Below are positions 22,844 to 34,000 of a DNA stretch of 64,000 nucleotides, piece by piece. Numbering within the stretch: position 1 is the stretch's first letter; each line of letters opens with the position of its first letter. Source of the stretch: Megalopta genalis (Eukaryota > Arthropoda > Insecta > Hymenoptera > Halictidae); assembly GCF_051020955.1 (NCBI RefSeq), contig NC_135027.1, positions 4,464,001 through 4,528,000 of the forward strand. Reading direction: 5' to 3'. The translations under genes were made by a program, and so were the position numbers. Under the pieces are notes generated by a model. It worked only from the letters and a program-made list of their open reading frames with translations. It searched no databases and had not been told where the DNA came from.

Positions 22844-24959
22844 ATGGGTAAGACGCCAAAGAAGGCGGCCCCTGGGGGCGATGAGAGGAATTTGTACGAT
22901 CGGAGGCTGCTCAAAGCGACGACCGCGGCGTCAAAAACCTCTGAAACGCACTTGCACAACAGACAACGCGAATCCGAGAATCCGAACAGGTTTGTAAAAC
23001 CAATAAGCCCCCTCGACGAACCAGCGAGTTTAATCACAGTCTTCTCCCTGTCATATCTCAGCCACATATCCGTTATCTTCGCCTCGGTCCGAGTTTACGC
23101 ATCGTTTCGAGTTGTCTTTTTGTGCTTCGTGCGGTGCCGGACGCATCGCTTGCATTTATCGTTCTCCTCTTGTCGCGCGAAAAACGCGACGAGGATAAAC
23201 CGGGCCAAATGTCATCCAATTTCGCAGATAGCTCATACGATGTCGCGTATCCCTGTTTGTAGATCGAATTTTCGAATGTTTTTTGCGAGAAATTTTTTAC
23301 GGCTAAGTGTTCCGACCACCATTCCGTTCAGCTGTTCTACGGAGTTTTTTAACAATCATTTTCAATTAGTACCTCTCATCACCTCCGGTACTTCTTACTC
23401 GGTGGAAATTGGCTATAAATAAATGCAGGTACCTCCTTTCAACCACTTTCAGCGTTCGTGTATTCTTGTTCTAGGTCTAAGTCGAGCACAGCACAGAAAA
23501 AAATACCTACCGGTCACAGAGACTTTACGGTAAATCAAATATACCCCTCCCGACAAAGATACTTCTCTTCTTTGTAACGTACTCGAACCTCTGATGCAAA
23601 TCGACATATTTATTGCAGAGTAAAATTAGCAAGCCGTCTAAGTTGGTTTCGAAGCGTCCTGTGAGGCAAGTTGTCACGCCATTGGGATCCTTACAGGAGA
23701 AGAAGCTACCTGTCAAGAACAAAAGCAAAGAGATCATCTTAAAGATGCAGCCGGAGTCGGAGGAGGCTGAGATTAAACTGGATGAGGCTTCGGGGAATAA
23801 AAGCACGAAGCAAGAGCCTTTCAAGGAGACTCAGAACTCTACGGAGAAGCATGGCGAGCATGCTGCTTCGGAACCCGTTCAGACCAGCTCCAAGGGAGAG
23901 GAGCAGCCGAACGGAGAGTCTGAGAAGGAGCAAACAGAGCCAGGAAAGAAGGACGAGAAAACGAACAATTCTGCGGAAACGAAGATGGTAGAGGAGCATG
24001 AAGAACGCGAGGAGAACGAGGGGAACGATATAAAGTTGACCTTCGATAACGACGAGAGCTCCGTGAAGCCTTTAGAGGAGAAGCCTAACGGGGACCCGAA
24101 GGGCAACGAGAGCGACGAACCGAAGGGCAAGGAGAACGAGGAGGTTCGAATAGAAACGGAAACAAATGTGCAGGAGAACGACGGAGTTCAAAGCGAATCG
24201 CTGAACGACACAGAAAACACCACCGTAGAGACTGCGGAATCTTCTAGATCGGAGTTGTCAGAAGTAGTTGCGAGTACATCATCGAACGATGCCAGAAAGG
24301 ATAAAGAGAAAGAGGAGTTGACGACCCAGAAGGACGAGCCGTCCATTTCGTACGACCCCACGATACTGTTGAAAGACGTGCAGATCAAATTGAACGACTG
24401 CATGAAGGAGAACCCGAAACTGCAGGAAACAACTAGAATGGATCAGGAGGACGAGGAGGAACAGGAGCGAGAGATGCCGACGAGACCTTATCAGAATATG
24501 TCCTTCGGCAAGACGCTGAGGAATATCTCCGGCAGACGATCTCTCAGCAGAATGCGACACGTAACGATACGCGAACAAAGATATTCGCCGAACAACTCGA
24601 TGTTCGTCAACACTTCCGGTTCGTCGTTTATGCCCGACGAGACCGAGGACTTCAAGATCGTGCGGTACAGCACAGGCGTGTCCGAAACGATTTCCGCGAG
24701 CAACGGCAGTTCGATGGAAAAGAAACGAAAGCACGAGTTCAACGAGGACTGGAGCAGTAAGAAACAAAAGATCGACACAGAGAACAGTTTGTTGAACACC
24801 TCTATCAGCATACTGAAGGGCTTACGTAGGCCCATACAAGCGTCCACGCCTGTCGCCGAGCTCAAGTTCCAAGGCGATAAGCTGGATTTATCCGACGACG
24901 AGCGCGATAAGTTGGCGAACGACCAAGCCACCAAGGTACGATGGTGTACGGTCATGTAA
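22844..24959 (+). CDS. acidic NLS/CaaX protein, kugelkern-like candidate, 513 aa
   Basis: Exons: 22844-22989, 23475-23529 and 23619-24959, with phases 2 and 0. The ATG sits in a good context (ACCATGG). The N-terminus is basic (GKTPKKAAPGGDERNLYDRR). Residues ~95-350 are very rich in Glu, Lys, Ser and Asn and probably disordered. Residues 435-441 (KKRKHEF) and ~448-451 (KKQK) form a likely bipartite nuclear signal. The protein ends WCTVM, a CaaX box with Met, expected to be farnesylated. Drosophila kugelkern and lamins combine an NLS with a C-x-x-M end at the nuclear envelope; that parallel is the only basis for the name and no alignment was made. A donor-like AAG|GTACGA at 24936 with an acceptor at 25016 would replace the CaaX tail by 30 other residues (stop at 25107-25109). 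Confidence 0.7.
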
Positions 24960-25109
24960 ATTACCTCAGAGATTTTATACACCTGCGTACACTCTTTTTC
25001 TTTTTTTGCACGCAAGGAAAGCGGCCCTCGTGCCATGCCATTTGTAGTCATAAGTATGTGTGGTTGCGACCACATTGTCGATTTGAAACATTTCAAACTT
25101 TCGATTTGA
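24936..25109 (+). CDS. alternative 3' exon removing the CaaX box
   Basis: An 81-bp intron can be read at 24936-25016: donor AAG|GTACGA, a long pyrimidine tract (CTCTTTTTCTTTTTTTGCA) and acceptor CGCAAG. The exon 25017-25109 then continues in frame for 30 codons, beginning ESGPRAMPFVV, and stops at TGA. Retaining the intron instead yields the WCTVM ending. Both outcomes are consistent with the sequence. Confidence 0.4.
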
Positions 25110-27361
25110 TTCAGCCCGGAATAAAATCGGTTCTTGATCTCTGGAATCACGAAGCCTTGCGGAAAGACATTACTATATTAATCATTTCGTTTTTTAAACT
25201 TTAACTTTAAATACGCGGTCTCGCTGTACAGTCTTAAGAATGTTCGTGGAAATTTTCGTTGTTACGAGTTGATTTTGATGAACAATAAACGAAAGCTTCT
25301 ACAATGTTACGAACGCCTAGGAAATTAGACTGAATACTACGCCGAGTTTTATCACACGATTATCGGTTTAACCCTCGGGCGCGGCGGTCGTTTAATTTAT
25401 TCTGTATTCAGAATATCATAAAGATACGTTTCGATCGAACCGATAAAACAAAATTGTATGTGGTCCAAATCATCGTCAATTGTGTAATTGTCGAGAGAAG
25501 TTCTGCCTGTCGAGGGTTAAAGTACAAAAATCCTTCGAGAATATATTTTATACGAACGACGGGACGCAGTTGTAGACGCGTTCGAGTAATCGATCGTTCG
25601 AATTCATTGTCCATGTTTTTGTCACCCTTTCGTCGCGTGCACTTTATTCAAGCAAATTTCATTCTACCGATTCCCGATAAGCGATTACAGCTGAATTCTA
25701 CATCGCAGAACAGATTACTTCCTCTCGAATCGTTTCGCGTCGCTAGGGATCGTTTAATTTTCTTCACGTTAAAAATGTATACTGATATATATATTTTTTA
25801 TAGAACTCTATAAGCATGTCCTAGAACATTTTTCTATCGGGAAGCTAGAGAGAAAAAGAAGGGAGTAGAAAGAACGAGGGGGGAGGGAAGAGAGAGAGAG
25901 AGATTGATTTATTGTTTCGAGGGTATTGTAAAGATTTATATTTACCCTGACCGTAGAGCTTGCTTCTCTCGTTGCGCAGACACGACACTTTTTTTTTCTT
26001 TTTCCTTTGTTTTTTTTTACTACGTATTTATAATAGGGTAAATCGTTGCGGAATATAACTCGCGCGTTATCGAGCGGCGATAACATTTTTCTTCTGGTCG
26101 ACCGTTCGCAGATACGATTTTTTGGTGTCCGGATTCGAACACGAAGACTGAACGACATGGAAGACGACCAGGGAGAGGGAGAGAGATAAAGAGAGAGAGA
26201 GAGAGATAGAAAGAGAAAAAAAGAGAAAGAGAGTATTAAAATGTATCGATTAAGTTAGAATAAAACAAAGTAAATGCGACATGCTCGGTAGAGTCGTATT
26301 TCCACCAAAGTCGTTCTCCCATGTTGCGAGTAGCCCCATTTAGTTGACGTTTTTATTGCCAGCACTTTTACCGAGTATCCTGTAAGCTCTCTAGGAACAG
26401 CTCTCGCTCCGGACAGGAGGGAAAACTTAAGCGATTTTCATCGATCGAGCCTTAATGCGATCCCGGCGAACCATTAATAATAGCTGTGGGGATCCACTTG
26501 TTTATACTTGTTACGATTGAACGGAGGAGAGTTGGGAACACGATGTATGAATAATGTATATAGAAAATGAGATTTATAATAAATCTTGAAAACCCGAGAA
26601 CGGCTTGTTACGGTACTCGAGAGAAACCTCGCCCCTCGGTCCCTCCGTCGCGCTATGCCCACGTGCTGTGTCGTTTGCCAGGAAAGAATCGCAGTCGGAT
26701 CCGTCGGCAAGATGCTATCTCGAAGACGCAGCAACGGCGACGGCGGCTCCGCTAATTAACCGACTGCGCGCCACTTGCATTCTTTTATTAAACGCTGCGG
26801 GTCCATGCGGTCGCGGCCGCGTTATTATTCCAACAGATTCGATTAGTATCGCTGTCCTCGTTGCCACGATAATTGCCATGCGTATATGTAACTACGGCGT
26901 GCAGCGATTACAGCAGACTTAGCGCCCGCAGGTTTGCTCTCGAGAAACGAGATTCGCGATAAATATTACGGTATTCAATAGCGGAGAACAGCCGGACCGC
27001 TAATTAAACATCCGCCGGTTCTGAATTCGTCGACAAAGCGATTAAACGCTACGTAATTAGCTATTAACGATTCCGGGAGTAATCGTCCTTAACGATATCG
27101 CGTAACTCGTTATCCGCTCGTTAAGTACCATCGCGTGCCCGCGCTCTAATCGCAGGCTTCCGGTTCTTTCTTTCGTGGAAAGCCGGTTTTCCGGAAGAGG
27201 AGAAAACTGGTTTCCCGACGCGCGTCTTGGGAAAGAGGGTCGACTATTCGGGTTACGGCTCGGATCAACGCGGTTATTTCTGCTTTAAATGACTCAAGGA
27301 CTTAAGGACTCCCGAAGATTTTCGAAGATCTCGGAACTTTTAATTTCCGGCGGCTTAAAAA
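25110..27361. other. 3' flank of the kugelkern-like gene and intergenic DNA
   Basis: AATAAA motifs occur near 25121, 25284 and 26262. GA-rich simple sequence lies at about 25850-25910 and 26165-26235. A TTAA MITE occupies 25368-25520 (separate entry). From 26300 to 27360 the sequence is CpG-rich with no recognised exon. Confidence 0.45.
25368..25520. mobile_element. TTAA MITE, family TTAACCCTCGGGC, 153 bp
   Basis: The element has TTAA at both ends, with TTAACCCTCGGGC on the left and the partial inverse CTGTCGAGGGTTAA on the right. It is the only copy of this terminus noticed. The short length and TTAA target suggest piggyBac-type mobilisation. It is non-coding. Confidence 0.55.
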
Positions 27362-27512
27362 TACAGGGTTCCCCGGAAAGAATCATCCGATTTCAAAAAT
27401 TTATATTTTAAAAAATTATACACAGAAAATTATCATTCAAACACGAATATAACGGGAAAACGTGCGAGTTTTACTTTTTACCCCCATTGGCACTTGGAGG
27501 TTCGGAATTTTC

Positions 27513-27795
27513 TTAACACATTAAAGGCGGGGGATCTTGACACGAAAGTATGCTAGGTAACGCGGCGACCGCCCTGCCTCGTTTTTCGTCCTAGAACGGG
27601 CGATATTTTGTGTAATCATAAAAAAATTTATATATATATATATATAGACTTAAAAAAGTTTATTTAAACTCTCTTAAAACTAAAAGAAATATTAAAAAAG
27701 AACTAAACACTAATTACAAAAAATGTTTTAAAGTACATATTTATGAGAAGTCGAGATAAATCGTAGTACTACGACTCCCGCCTTTAATGTGTTAA
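27513..27795. mobile_element. TTAA MITE, family TTAACACATTAAAGGCGGG, 283 bp
   Basis: It has perfect-looking termini TTAACACATTAAAGGCGGG and the inverse CCCGCCTTTAATGTGTTAA, with TTAA at both ends. The interior has a (TA)n tract and is non-coding. It is inserted in the left part of the 27364-29121 transposon, so it is younger than that element. Confidence 0.8.
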
Positions 27796-27841
27796 CACGG
27801 AACTACCAAACCGTTGGATTGGTCGCAGTTCATCCGATAAT

Positions 27842-28000
27842 ATGGTTCTACACAGTTGGCCTCCGAGATCACCCGACCTGACCCCATGCGACTTCTTCCT
27901 TTGGGGATTTGTGAAGGATCTTGTCTTTGTACCACCTTCACCTACAAGTGTAAATGAACGGAAAAAAACGCATTTGCGATGCTGTACAAACAATTACCAG
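27842..28000 (+). pseudogene. transposase C-terminal fragment (SPDLTP motif)
   Basis: The frame encodes WPPRSPDLTPCDFFLWGFVK and about 20 further residues. The R/Y-S-P-D-L-x-P-x-D-F-x-L-W pattern carries the last catalytic Asp of IS630/Tc1/mariner-type transposases common in insects. The first two catalytic residues are absent, so it is a remnant belonging to the surrounding TA-flanked transposon. Confidence 0.75.
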
Positions 28001-28164
28001 AGATACATTACACCGTGTTTGACAAGAACTTTCATATCGCAATGATATCATACGTGCAACGAAAGGAAGTCATATTGAACGCTTGTAAACAAAATCTCGC
28101 ACATTTTCCCGTTATATTCGTGTTTGAATTATAATTTTCTGTTTGTAATTTTTTTTTTTTTTTT

Positions 28165-29077
28165 TTAATACTTAGCCGACCGCACGCGTCACAGAGACCT
28201 GTACAGTTTCCACCGCGCTCGGGAAAGCCAAACTGCGCTGTCCACCGCGCATTTTTCTGAGGTAGCACGGACTGAAATTCGCTATTTGAAATCAAAAACG
28301 TCCGAAAATTATTTATGCGATCAATTATATCTTACGGTAACAATTTCGTTCAACGATTTCACATATTGCTTATACAAAATTCGAATTTAAAAGTTTATAA
28401 TAATTATGTTTTAATGGTTATTCAAAAAGTATAGTTAATAGAGTGAGAAAATTAAGGACAGTAAAGATGACGGATAAATAACGTAACTCAAATATGGAAC
28501 AAAAAAGCAGTAATATATCGTGATGTTCAGGCATTGTGTTGATGCACGCAGTTCGACCATATGCTTCAGTTCAACTCTAATATCATCTTCTGTCCGATCA
28601 TCGACGCCATTGACAATAACATTTGATTCCGAGTCATCGGCGGAATCATCTTCCGTTTCACTCAAAAGGATTCGTCGATTAGTCTGATATATGGGAACGA
28701 TGGTGCGGTGTGGTGTTGGTGTGCATTTTATTATATGTTGTACCCTATAGAAATAAGAAGCTCTATAGAGAAAGAAGCGTTCCTCAGGTCAAAGTGGTAG
28801 ATCTACCCGATCGATCGGCTAAGTGTTCTAATAAAATAATTTTATGGCTGGTAGAGGCACCTTCGGAAATCCCGAACATAAAGAACCGTAATAATGGGCA
28901 ATAAAAGACTTCAAAAATTAGTGCATGTTATTATAATTATGTTGTACTCTATAGAAATAAGAAGTTCTACAGAGAAAGAAGCGTTCCTCAGATCAAAATG
29001 GTAGATCTACCCGATCGGTCGGCTACCGACTAGCTTGGAAATGGGTAGATCTACTCGATCGGTCGGCTAAGTGTTAA
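28165..29077. mobile_element. piggyBac-like TTAA element with subterminal direct repeats, 913 bp
   Basis: The ends are TTAATACTTAGCCGACCG and the inverse CGGTCGGCTAAGTGTTAA. On the right the sequence TAGATCTACCCGATCG..CGGCTAAG occurs three times (about 28798, 28998 and 29043). A ~100-bp block (TATAGAAATAAGAAG..AAGAAGCGTTCCTCAG) is directly duplicated at about 28745 and 28954. The reverse strand at 28505-28665 encodes an acidic stretch (SETEDDSADDSESNVIV..) typical of piggyBac transposase N-termini. The catalytic region is missing. Confidence 0.75.
28505..28665 (-). pseudogene. acidic N-terminal remnant of a piggyBac-type transposase
   Basis: The frame is open on the reverse strand without a clear ATG and reads SETEDDSADDSESNVIVNG followed by DDRTEDDIRVEL. 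Acidic Asp/Glu/Ser-rich N-termini are characteristic of piggyBac transposases, and the flanking TTAA termini support that origin. The rest of the gene is absent. Confidence 0.5.
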
Positions 29078-29123
29078 AATATAAATTTTTGAAATCGGAT
29101 GATTCTTTCCGGGGAACCCTGTA

Positions 29124-30463
29124 GATGTGTCCACGAGCCTCCGGCTCGCATGCGGGCGTAACCGCTGGCGCGACGACGACGCTGCGCCAGGAGAGAAAGG
29201 CCAATTAGGTAAAATTGACCCTGATCGTTCGCGCCGCGTAGTCCGAGCGGACCCGTTCAAACATATCGTTTCACGGATCGCTACGTTCGATCCGCTCGGG
29301 ACGAAGCAACCGGTTCGAAACGAGGGAGGGGACAGGCTCCGAGAAAGTTTCCCGCGAACCCTTCTCGCGGATCGTTCGATCTAAAGTGTGCGAACGCTCT
29401 CGTCGCCGTCGTGGAAAAACAATGAAGTGGCTCTGGAGGGACTTCGGCTCCGTGAACGACCGGGTTTTTCGCGGGTTTCCAACCCTCTCGGAGAGCCAGG
29501 CTAGACGGTGACGGAGAGGGATGGGAAGGGCTCGAAGAGGACACGAGGGGATTGGGCGAAGCGCGTGCCGAGAATTCGAAGAGGAGTTTCATCGGCTGCT
29601 GCTCCCGTCGCGACGTATCGATATTCTCGAGGCATCTGCGGCCACACGTCGAATACAAAAGTTCCACGATTCGCTCGCGACGGCGCGGAAAAGTTGGCTC
29701 GCGGCCGCGGGGAGGCATCTGTCGCGGAAAAAGTTTCCCCGTTGCAAGTTCCGCGGAAGTTTTCGGCTCGCCGGGACGAGCCGTGACCGGCTTCTCGGAC
29801 ACCGGCGAATCTGGGACGAAGAGACGCGATTCCGTGACGTGTTACGCAAACGAATTACAAATGATCGTCGCGGGACAGCGTCTCCTTGAACCGCAATTCG
29901 CGTCGGCGATTGGCTCTAAACTGGAAATCAAATCGATTCGAATTGAATCGAATTCGTTCTCTGTTAGCGCGGCCTCCAATCACGGTCTATACGGAATCTT
30001 CGAACATCTCGGGACAGATATCTCGTCCGGGCGGTTTTAAAGAATCTCATCACGTCGGTCGGCCGCTAAAACCCTATCCCGTGACGGTAAAGAGTGCGAC
30101 CTGTTTCTGTTACATAAGCCGGAGTATGAATATAATTCCGATTCCCCTCGGGAAATTCAAGACAGCGGCTAGGCACGCGCGGTGATCGGACCAGCCAGTG
30201 GCGTAGAAGTCGCGCGTCCTCCATACGCGATGATCCAATGCTCGTCGCGTCGGTTATCATCGATCCGCTCGATCCCGTTATGAATCCGCAACAACGGCTA
30301 ACGACAATTATCGGTCGCGAATTTGCGCAGTTTTGCTGAGAAATCCGGAAACGTTGGCAACGAGTCCGAAGAAGCGACGCACGGATCAAAGTCGTACTTT
30401 AATGGACTCTGTTTCAAGGTCTACGGGATCTCGCGGATTAATTTCAAGTATCGTTGTCAGACT
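29124..30463. other. CpG-rich intergenic DNA, no gene recognised
   Basis: Long open frames overlap on both strands and in several frames (for example 29281-29802 reverse, 29508-30040 forward), as expected in GC-rich DNA with few stop codons. None shows a domain or a convincing start. This stretch separates the nested transposon from a large inverted repeat. Confidence 0.45.
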
Positions 30464-30858
30464 CGCGTCGGAGAGACGCAATGGAAACCTAATCGCGTTT
30501 CTAGCGACGTCGCGAGGTCGGTGAAGTTCCTAGATCAGGGCTCGGAATTAAGTGCACGCGACGCGGCGATGTCGAGGACTACGCCTCCTGATTCCCGTCG
30601 CGCGACTCGCTCATCCGTGGTCGCCTAAATGCTGCACACATATGCGCAAAATAACAAATACATGCGCCTGATGCGCTCCGAGTCGAGAGCGGCGACCACG
30701 GGTGAGCGAAACATGTGAAGGGAGCCAGGAGGCGTAGCCCTCGCAGCGCCGTCTCGCGCGCACTTAATTCCGAGCCCTGCTCTAGGAACTTCTCCGAGCT
30801 CGCGACGTTGCTAGAAACCCGATTAGCTCTCCATTGCGTCTCTCCGACGTAGTCTCTC
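30464..30858. repeat. large imperfect inverted repeat, arms ~160 bp
   Basis: The left arm (30464-30625: GTCGGAGAGACGCAATGGAA.., CTAGATCAGGGCTCGGAATT, TAAGTGCACGCGA.., GTGGTCGCC) is matched inverted by the right arm (30690-30858: GGCGACCAC.., CGCGCACTTAATTCCGAGCC, TTGCGTCTCTCCGAC) around a ~65-bp loop. The arms even encode similar peptides on opposite strands (VGETQW..NRVSS..). The transcript would fold into a long hairpin. It may be a foldback element. It lies about 160 bp beyond the MIEAP-type stop codon and so may fall in that gene's 3'UTR. Confidence 0.75.
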
Positions 30859-31022
30859 TCCAATTAGAGCAACGAGGCAGGTCCGAATGGTTTCTAGGCC
30901 CCGCCTAGAAATGGGCGGGGCGTGTATCACACGCTGTACCGAACCGCACCGGTGTGCAGCGGGTTGCCATCGACTGGCGCCGTCGACAGGACCATTTCTG
31001 TCCTCGGTTCGCCGCCGCAGGA

Positions 31023-34000
31023 TTAAGTCGTGAGGACGATCGCGCGATGGAGACAAGGACCCTGGCAGCCTTCCCTGAGCCCCGGCCACAGGACCGTCTT
31101 GATCCTGGTGCCGTTCGGGTTCGGAGAGGCGTGGTGCCTGACGTGAACCTGTCGCCTGAACTCCAGGGCCTGGGCCACGTCGAGGACCAGCGGCTTGGCG
31201 CGTGCCAAACAGGCCCACGCCAAACTGGAGCACACGGCGGCGTATCTCTTGACCTCGTCGCATCCCCGTAGACACGGAAAGTCGTACAGCGTCCTCTCCA
31301 GCTGGCTGACCACCTGTTCGGCGACCTCCCGGGAACCGGTTCTCGCGCCGGAAGTAGCCAGCTGCCGTTTCACGCATTCCTCCAGGCCCGGCGTCACCGT
31401 TTGCGCCGCGTTCTCGGTGCCGCTAAGGACCTTCAGGGCCTCGACGTATCTCGAGGTCTGGATCATGCCCGCCAGCCGCCAGGAGAGCTGCAAGTTCAAG
31501 GAGATTCGAGGAATTTCGAAGAGAATTAACCCCTTGCCGTATTTTGACGAGTCCGACTCGTTATGAAAATTTCTGATAATAACTTATCGAGTATAGATGT
31601 TATTCTGACCTTTGAAATTGGAATGAAATTCTAATCTCTTGTCATCAATATTTAAGCATTCGAGTAAATTTAGGCACACACGATAAGCATCAATTTTCTT
31701 TCCCTTCTAAGAAATTATTGCAATCGAAAAATGTCTAAACTTCAGTAACTGCGAAGAAGACGGTATGTCAAGGGGTTAAAGACCCTGTAGCAGCCATTGT
31801 GCTGCAACTACGCGCCCGTCTAGAGAAACTCTCAATTTTATAGCGGTACACGGCCGGCGACGATAATAACAGTTAGAGGATTCGCTTGCAGAGGCCAAGG
31901 ACGAAGTAATAAACTTTCCCTGGCCGTTGCAAGTCGAAAATGATTTTATTGACTTTTTTGGACAACCCCGCGTGTACAGCAAATGTTGCTGAAAAATAAT
32001 TACCGGCCGCCCACCGCGGGAAAACCCTCAGGAGTAACCGTCACCTTGGACAAAGGAAGACGATGTTCCGCCGGACGAATATAAGCGGCAAAAGTCGGCT
32101 GCCGCGGGTCAGTTCGAGCAGTTCGGTCAGGACAGCACGGTTACGTCGAGTATCGGTTAAAGTGTAAGTTCGTATATAAGTCCATATTGTTATAATTGAG
32201 GGTACGGAACATTTCGAATACACAACCCCCTCAGACCCGAACCGCGTGTCGGTCGGACCAGAGAATCGCGCGCAGACCGAGCGCCGCCGATCGATCCCGA
32301 ATTTCTTCTTGGCCCGACTCCCGCGAGACTTCGCCGACGATCAGCATCAAGTTTAGGATTTAGGCCACCGGAGACAGGCGGTGGTCGCAAAGGGGCGGGC
32401 CCCGGCTTGTTCGAAGACCCGGGACCTTTTTCCTTTCTCTCGACGTGTGCGTGACGCGCGAACGAAAAGCCACCGCGACGAGAGGACGAGCAACACACGC
32501 TGCTCGGAGGCCGGGATCCGCTTTCATAATCCTATGATTTATTCAGCAACGGAAAATGGATTCCGCTTTGACGCACGGTTTTTACGGCATCGTTTCACCG
32601 GGATCCTGCACTTTGAAGCGGAATACGGCGTATCGGGTCGACTTTCCGGCGGATCCGGGGACCCGCGCTCTCCGTCGTACGCGGCCGAATCTGCTCCGCG
32701 CGATCGATTTCGCGATTTCGTCTTCAATTAAAACGAGCAGCCCCGGCCGCTCCGGTGCTTTTTTAACGAGCCTGTCGTTTGATCAACGCGCGAACGCCGG
32801 CCCGCCGGCGGTTTTTTTTTAACGCGACGCCTCGCCGGAACGCAATTATATCAGTTCCGGACGCGCGCAGTCTCGCACAGACGCGTCCCGCCGCGCCGTT
32901 GCCCCGTTTAACAACGACACCTCGGCGCGCAAGCGTTAAATTATATTTGCGAACAAAGCGGCCGAGCCGCAAAATCCTGTTTCGAAAACAATCGGGCCCC
33001 TCTAGCCGGAAGGCGAGGCTGGAAACGTCGCGGACGACGAGCCGACGCCGCTGGCCGGATTCCGCTTCCGCCTTCGCCGCACGAAACCGCGACCGGTTAC
33101 AATGTCTCTCCGCGGGACTTGGCCTGTGGCGATAAGGCTTTCAATTTCCTGCACGCTCGCGATCGGTCAAGGTTCCTCGATAAGGAACGTTCGATGTATT
33201 AGGGTGTCCCATAAGTTCTTTCCGCGCCGCGCTCTATGAATGATTCTAACTGTTTATATAGACACGCAGACTTATTTTTTGGCTGTTTAGGGTATCGGTT
33301 TCAGTCATCCCAGAGCTCTTTTAGAGTACGTTTCGTTGGTGACAAAGTTCCTTGTAAGTTTTTTTCTACGCAGTTCAATACGGATAGCCAAAAGAAGCAC
33401 ATTTGCGGCATGTTATGCTTCATTGCTTTAACACGTTGACTGCCACGCGTATTTACAACAAAATCTCCTACAGGCCACCCGTGCCGCTATAGGAAGCGTG
33501 CGCTGTTAATTCATATCTGTTTCTGCTCCTGCATGAACAGTTGGAATCTTTGCCGAGTACCGAATGGTATAACTTAAAATCTCTGCCCTTATTTTTGTTC
33601 AATAATGAAAAGAGATCGGATTGGCCGGAAGGAGAAGCATAAATAAAATTACATCGTCAGATTCTGATTTGGATACTGATAAATATAATCTTAGTGATAA
33701 TGAATGTTATGAAGATACTATTGACGAGATTATACGAGAATTGGTCATGGAAGAAGAAAGAAATGTTGATGATATTGAGGAAGCTACAGTTCAAATAAAA
33801 GATACGAAATGGACCGATCAGAGGCACGAGCATGTCTGAAAAAACAAACAACTTTTTGTCCAAGCTGTCCTGATCAACCTCAACTTTGCAGAGAATGTTT
33901 TAATGTTATACACTGCGAATAATTTTTTTAATAAACCATTTTTATAAGAATTCAATAGTTTCATTACCTCCTGTAGAATATTTGTCGAAATATTTTCGGA

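Larger units (their letters stand above)
27364..29121. mobile_element. Tc1/mariner-superfamily transposon hosting two TTAA elements
   Basis: The terminal inverted repeats are about 48 bp (CAGGGTTCCCCGGAAAGAAT.. / ..ATTCTTTCCGGGGAACCCTG) and are flanked by TA on both sides. A subterminal segment (27418-27475) recurs inverted at 28085-28145. Between the arms lie a transposase fragment (27842-28045), a TTAA MITE (27513-27795) and a larger TTAA element (28165-29077). Removing the insertions leaves well under 600 bp, so the host copy was already internally deleted. Confidence 0.8.

Noticed and set aside
24188..25150. Long reverse-strand frames (24279-24767, 24491-25150)
   Set aside because: They are antisense shadows of the Glu/Lys-rich coding exon on the forward strand.
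29281..30040. Several 120-170-codon frames on both strands
   Set aside because: GC-rich DNA with few stops; frames overlap in several phases, without domains, good starts or splice linkage.
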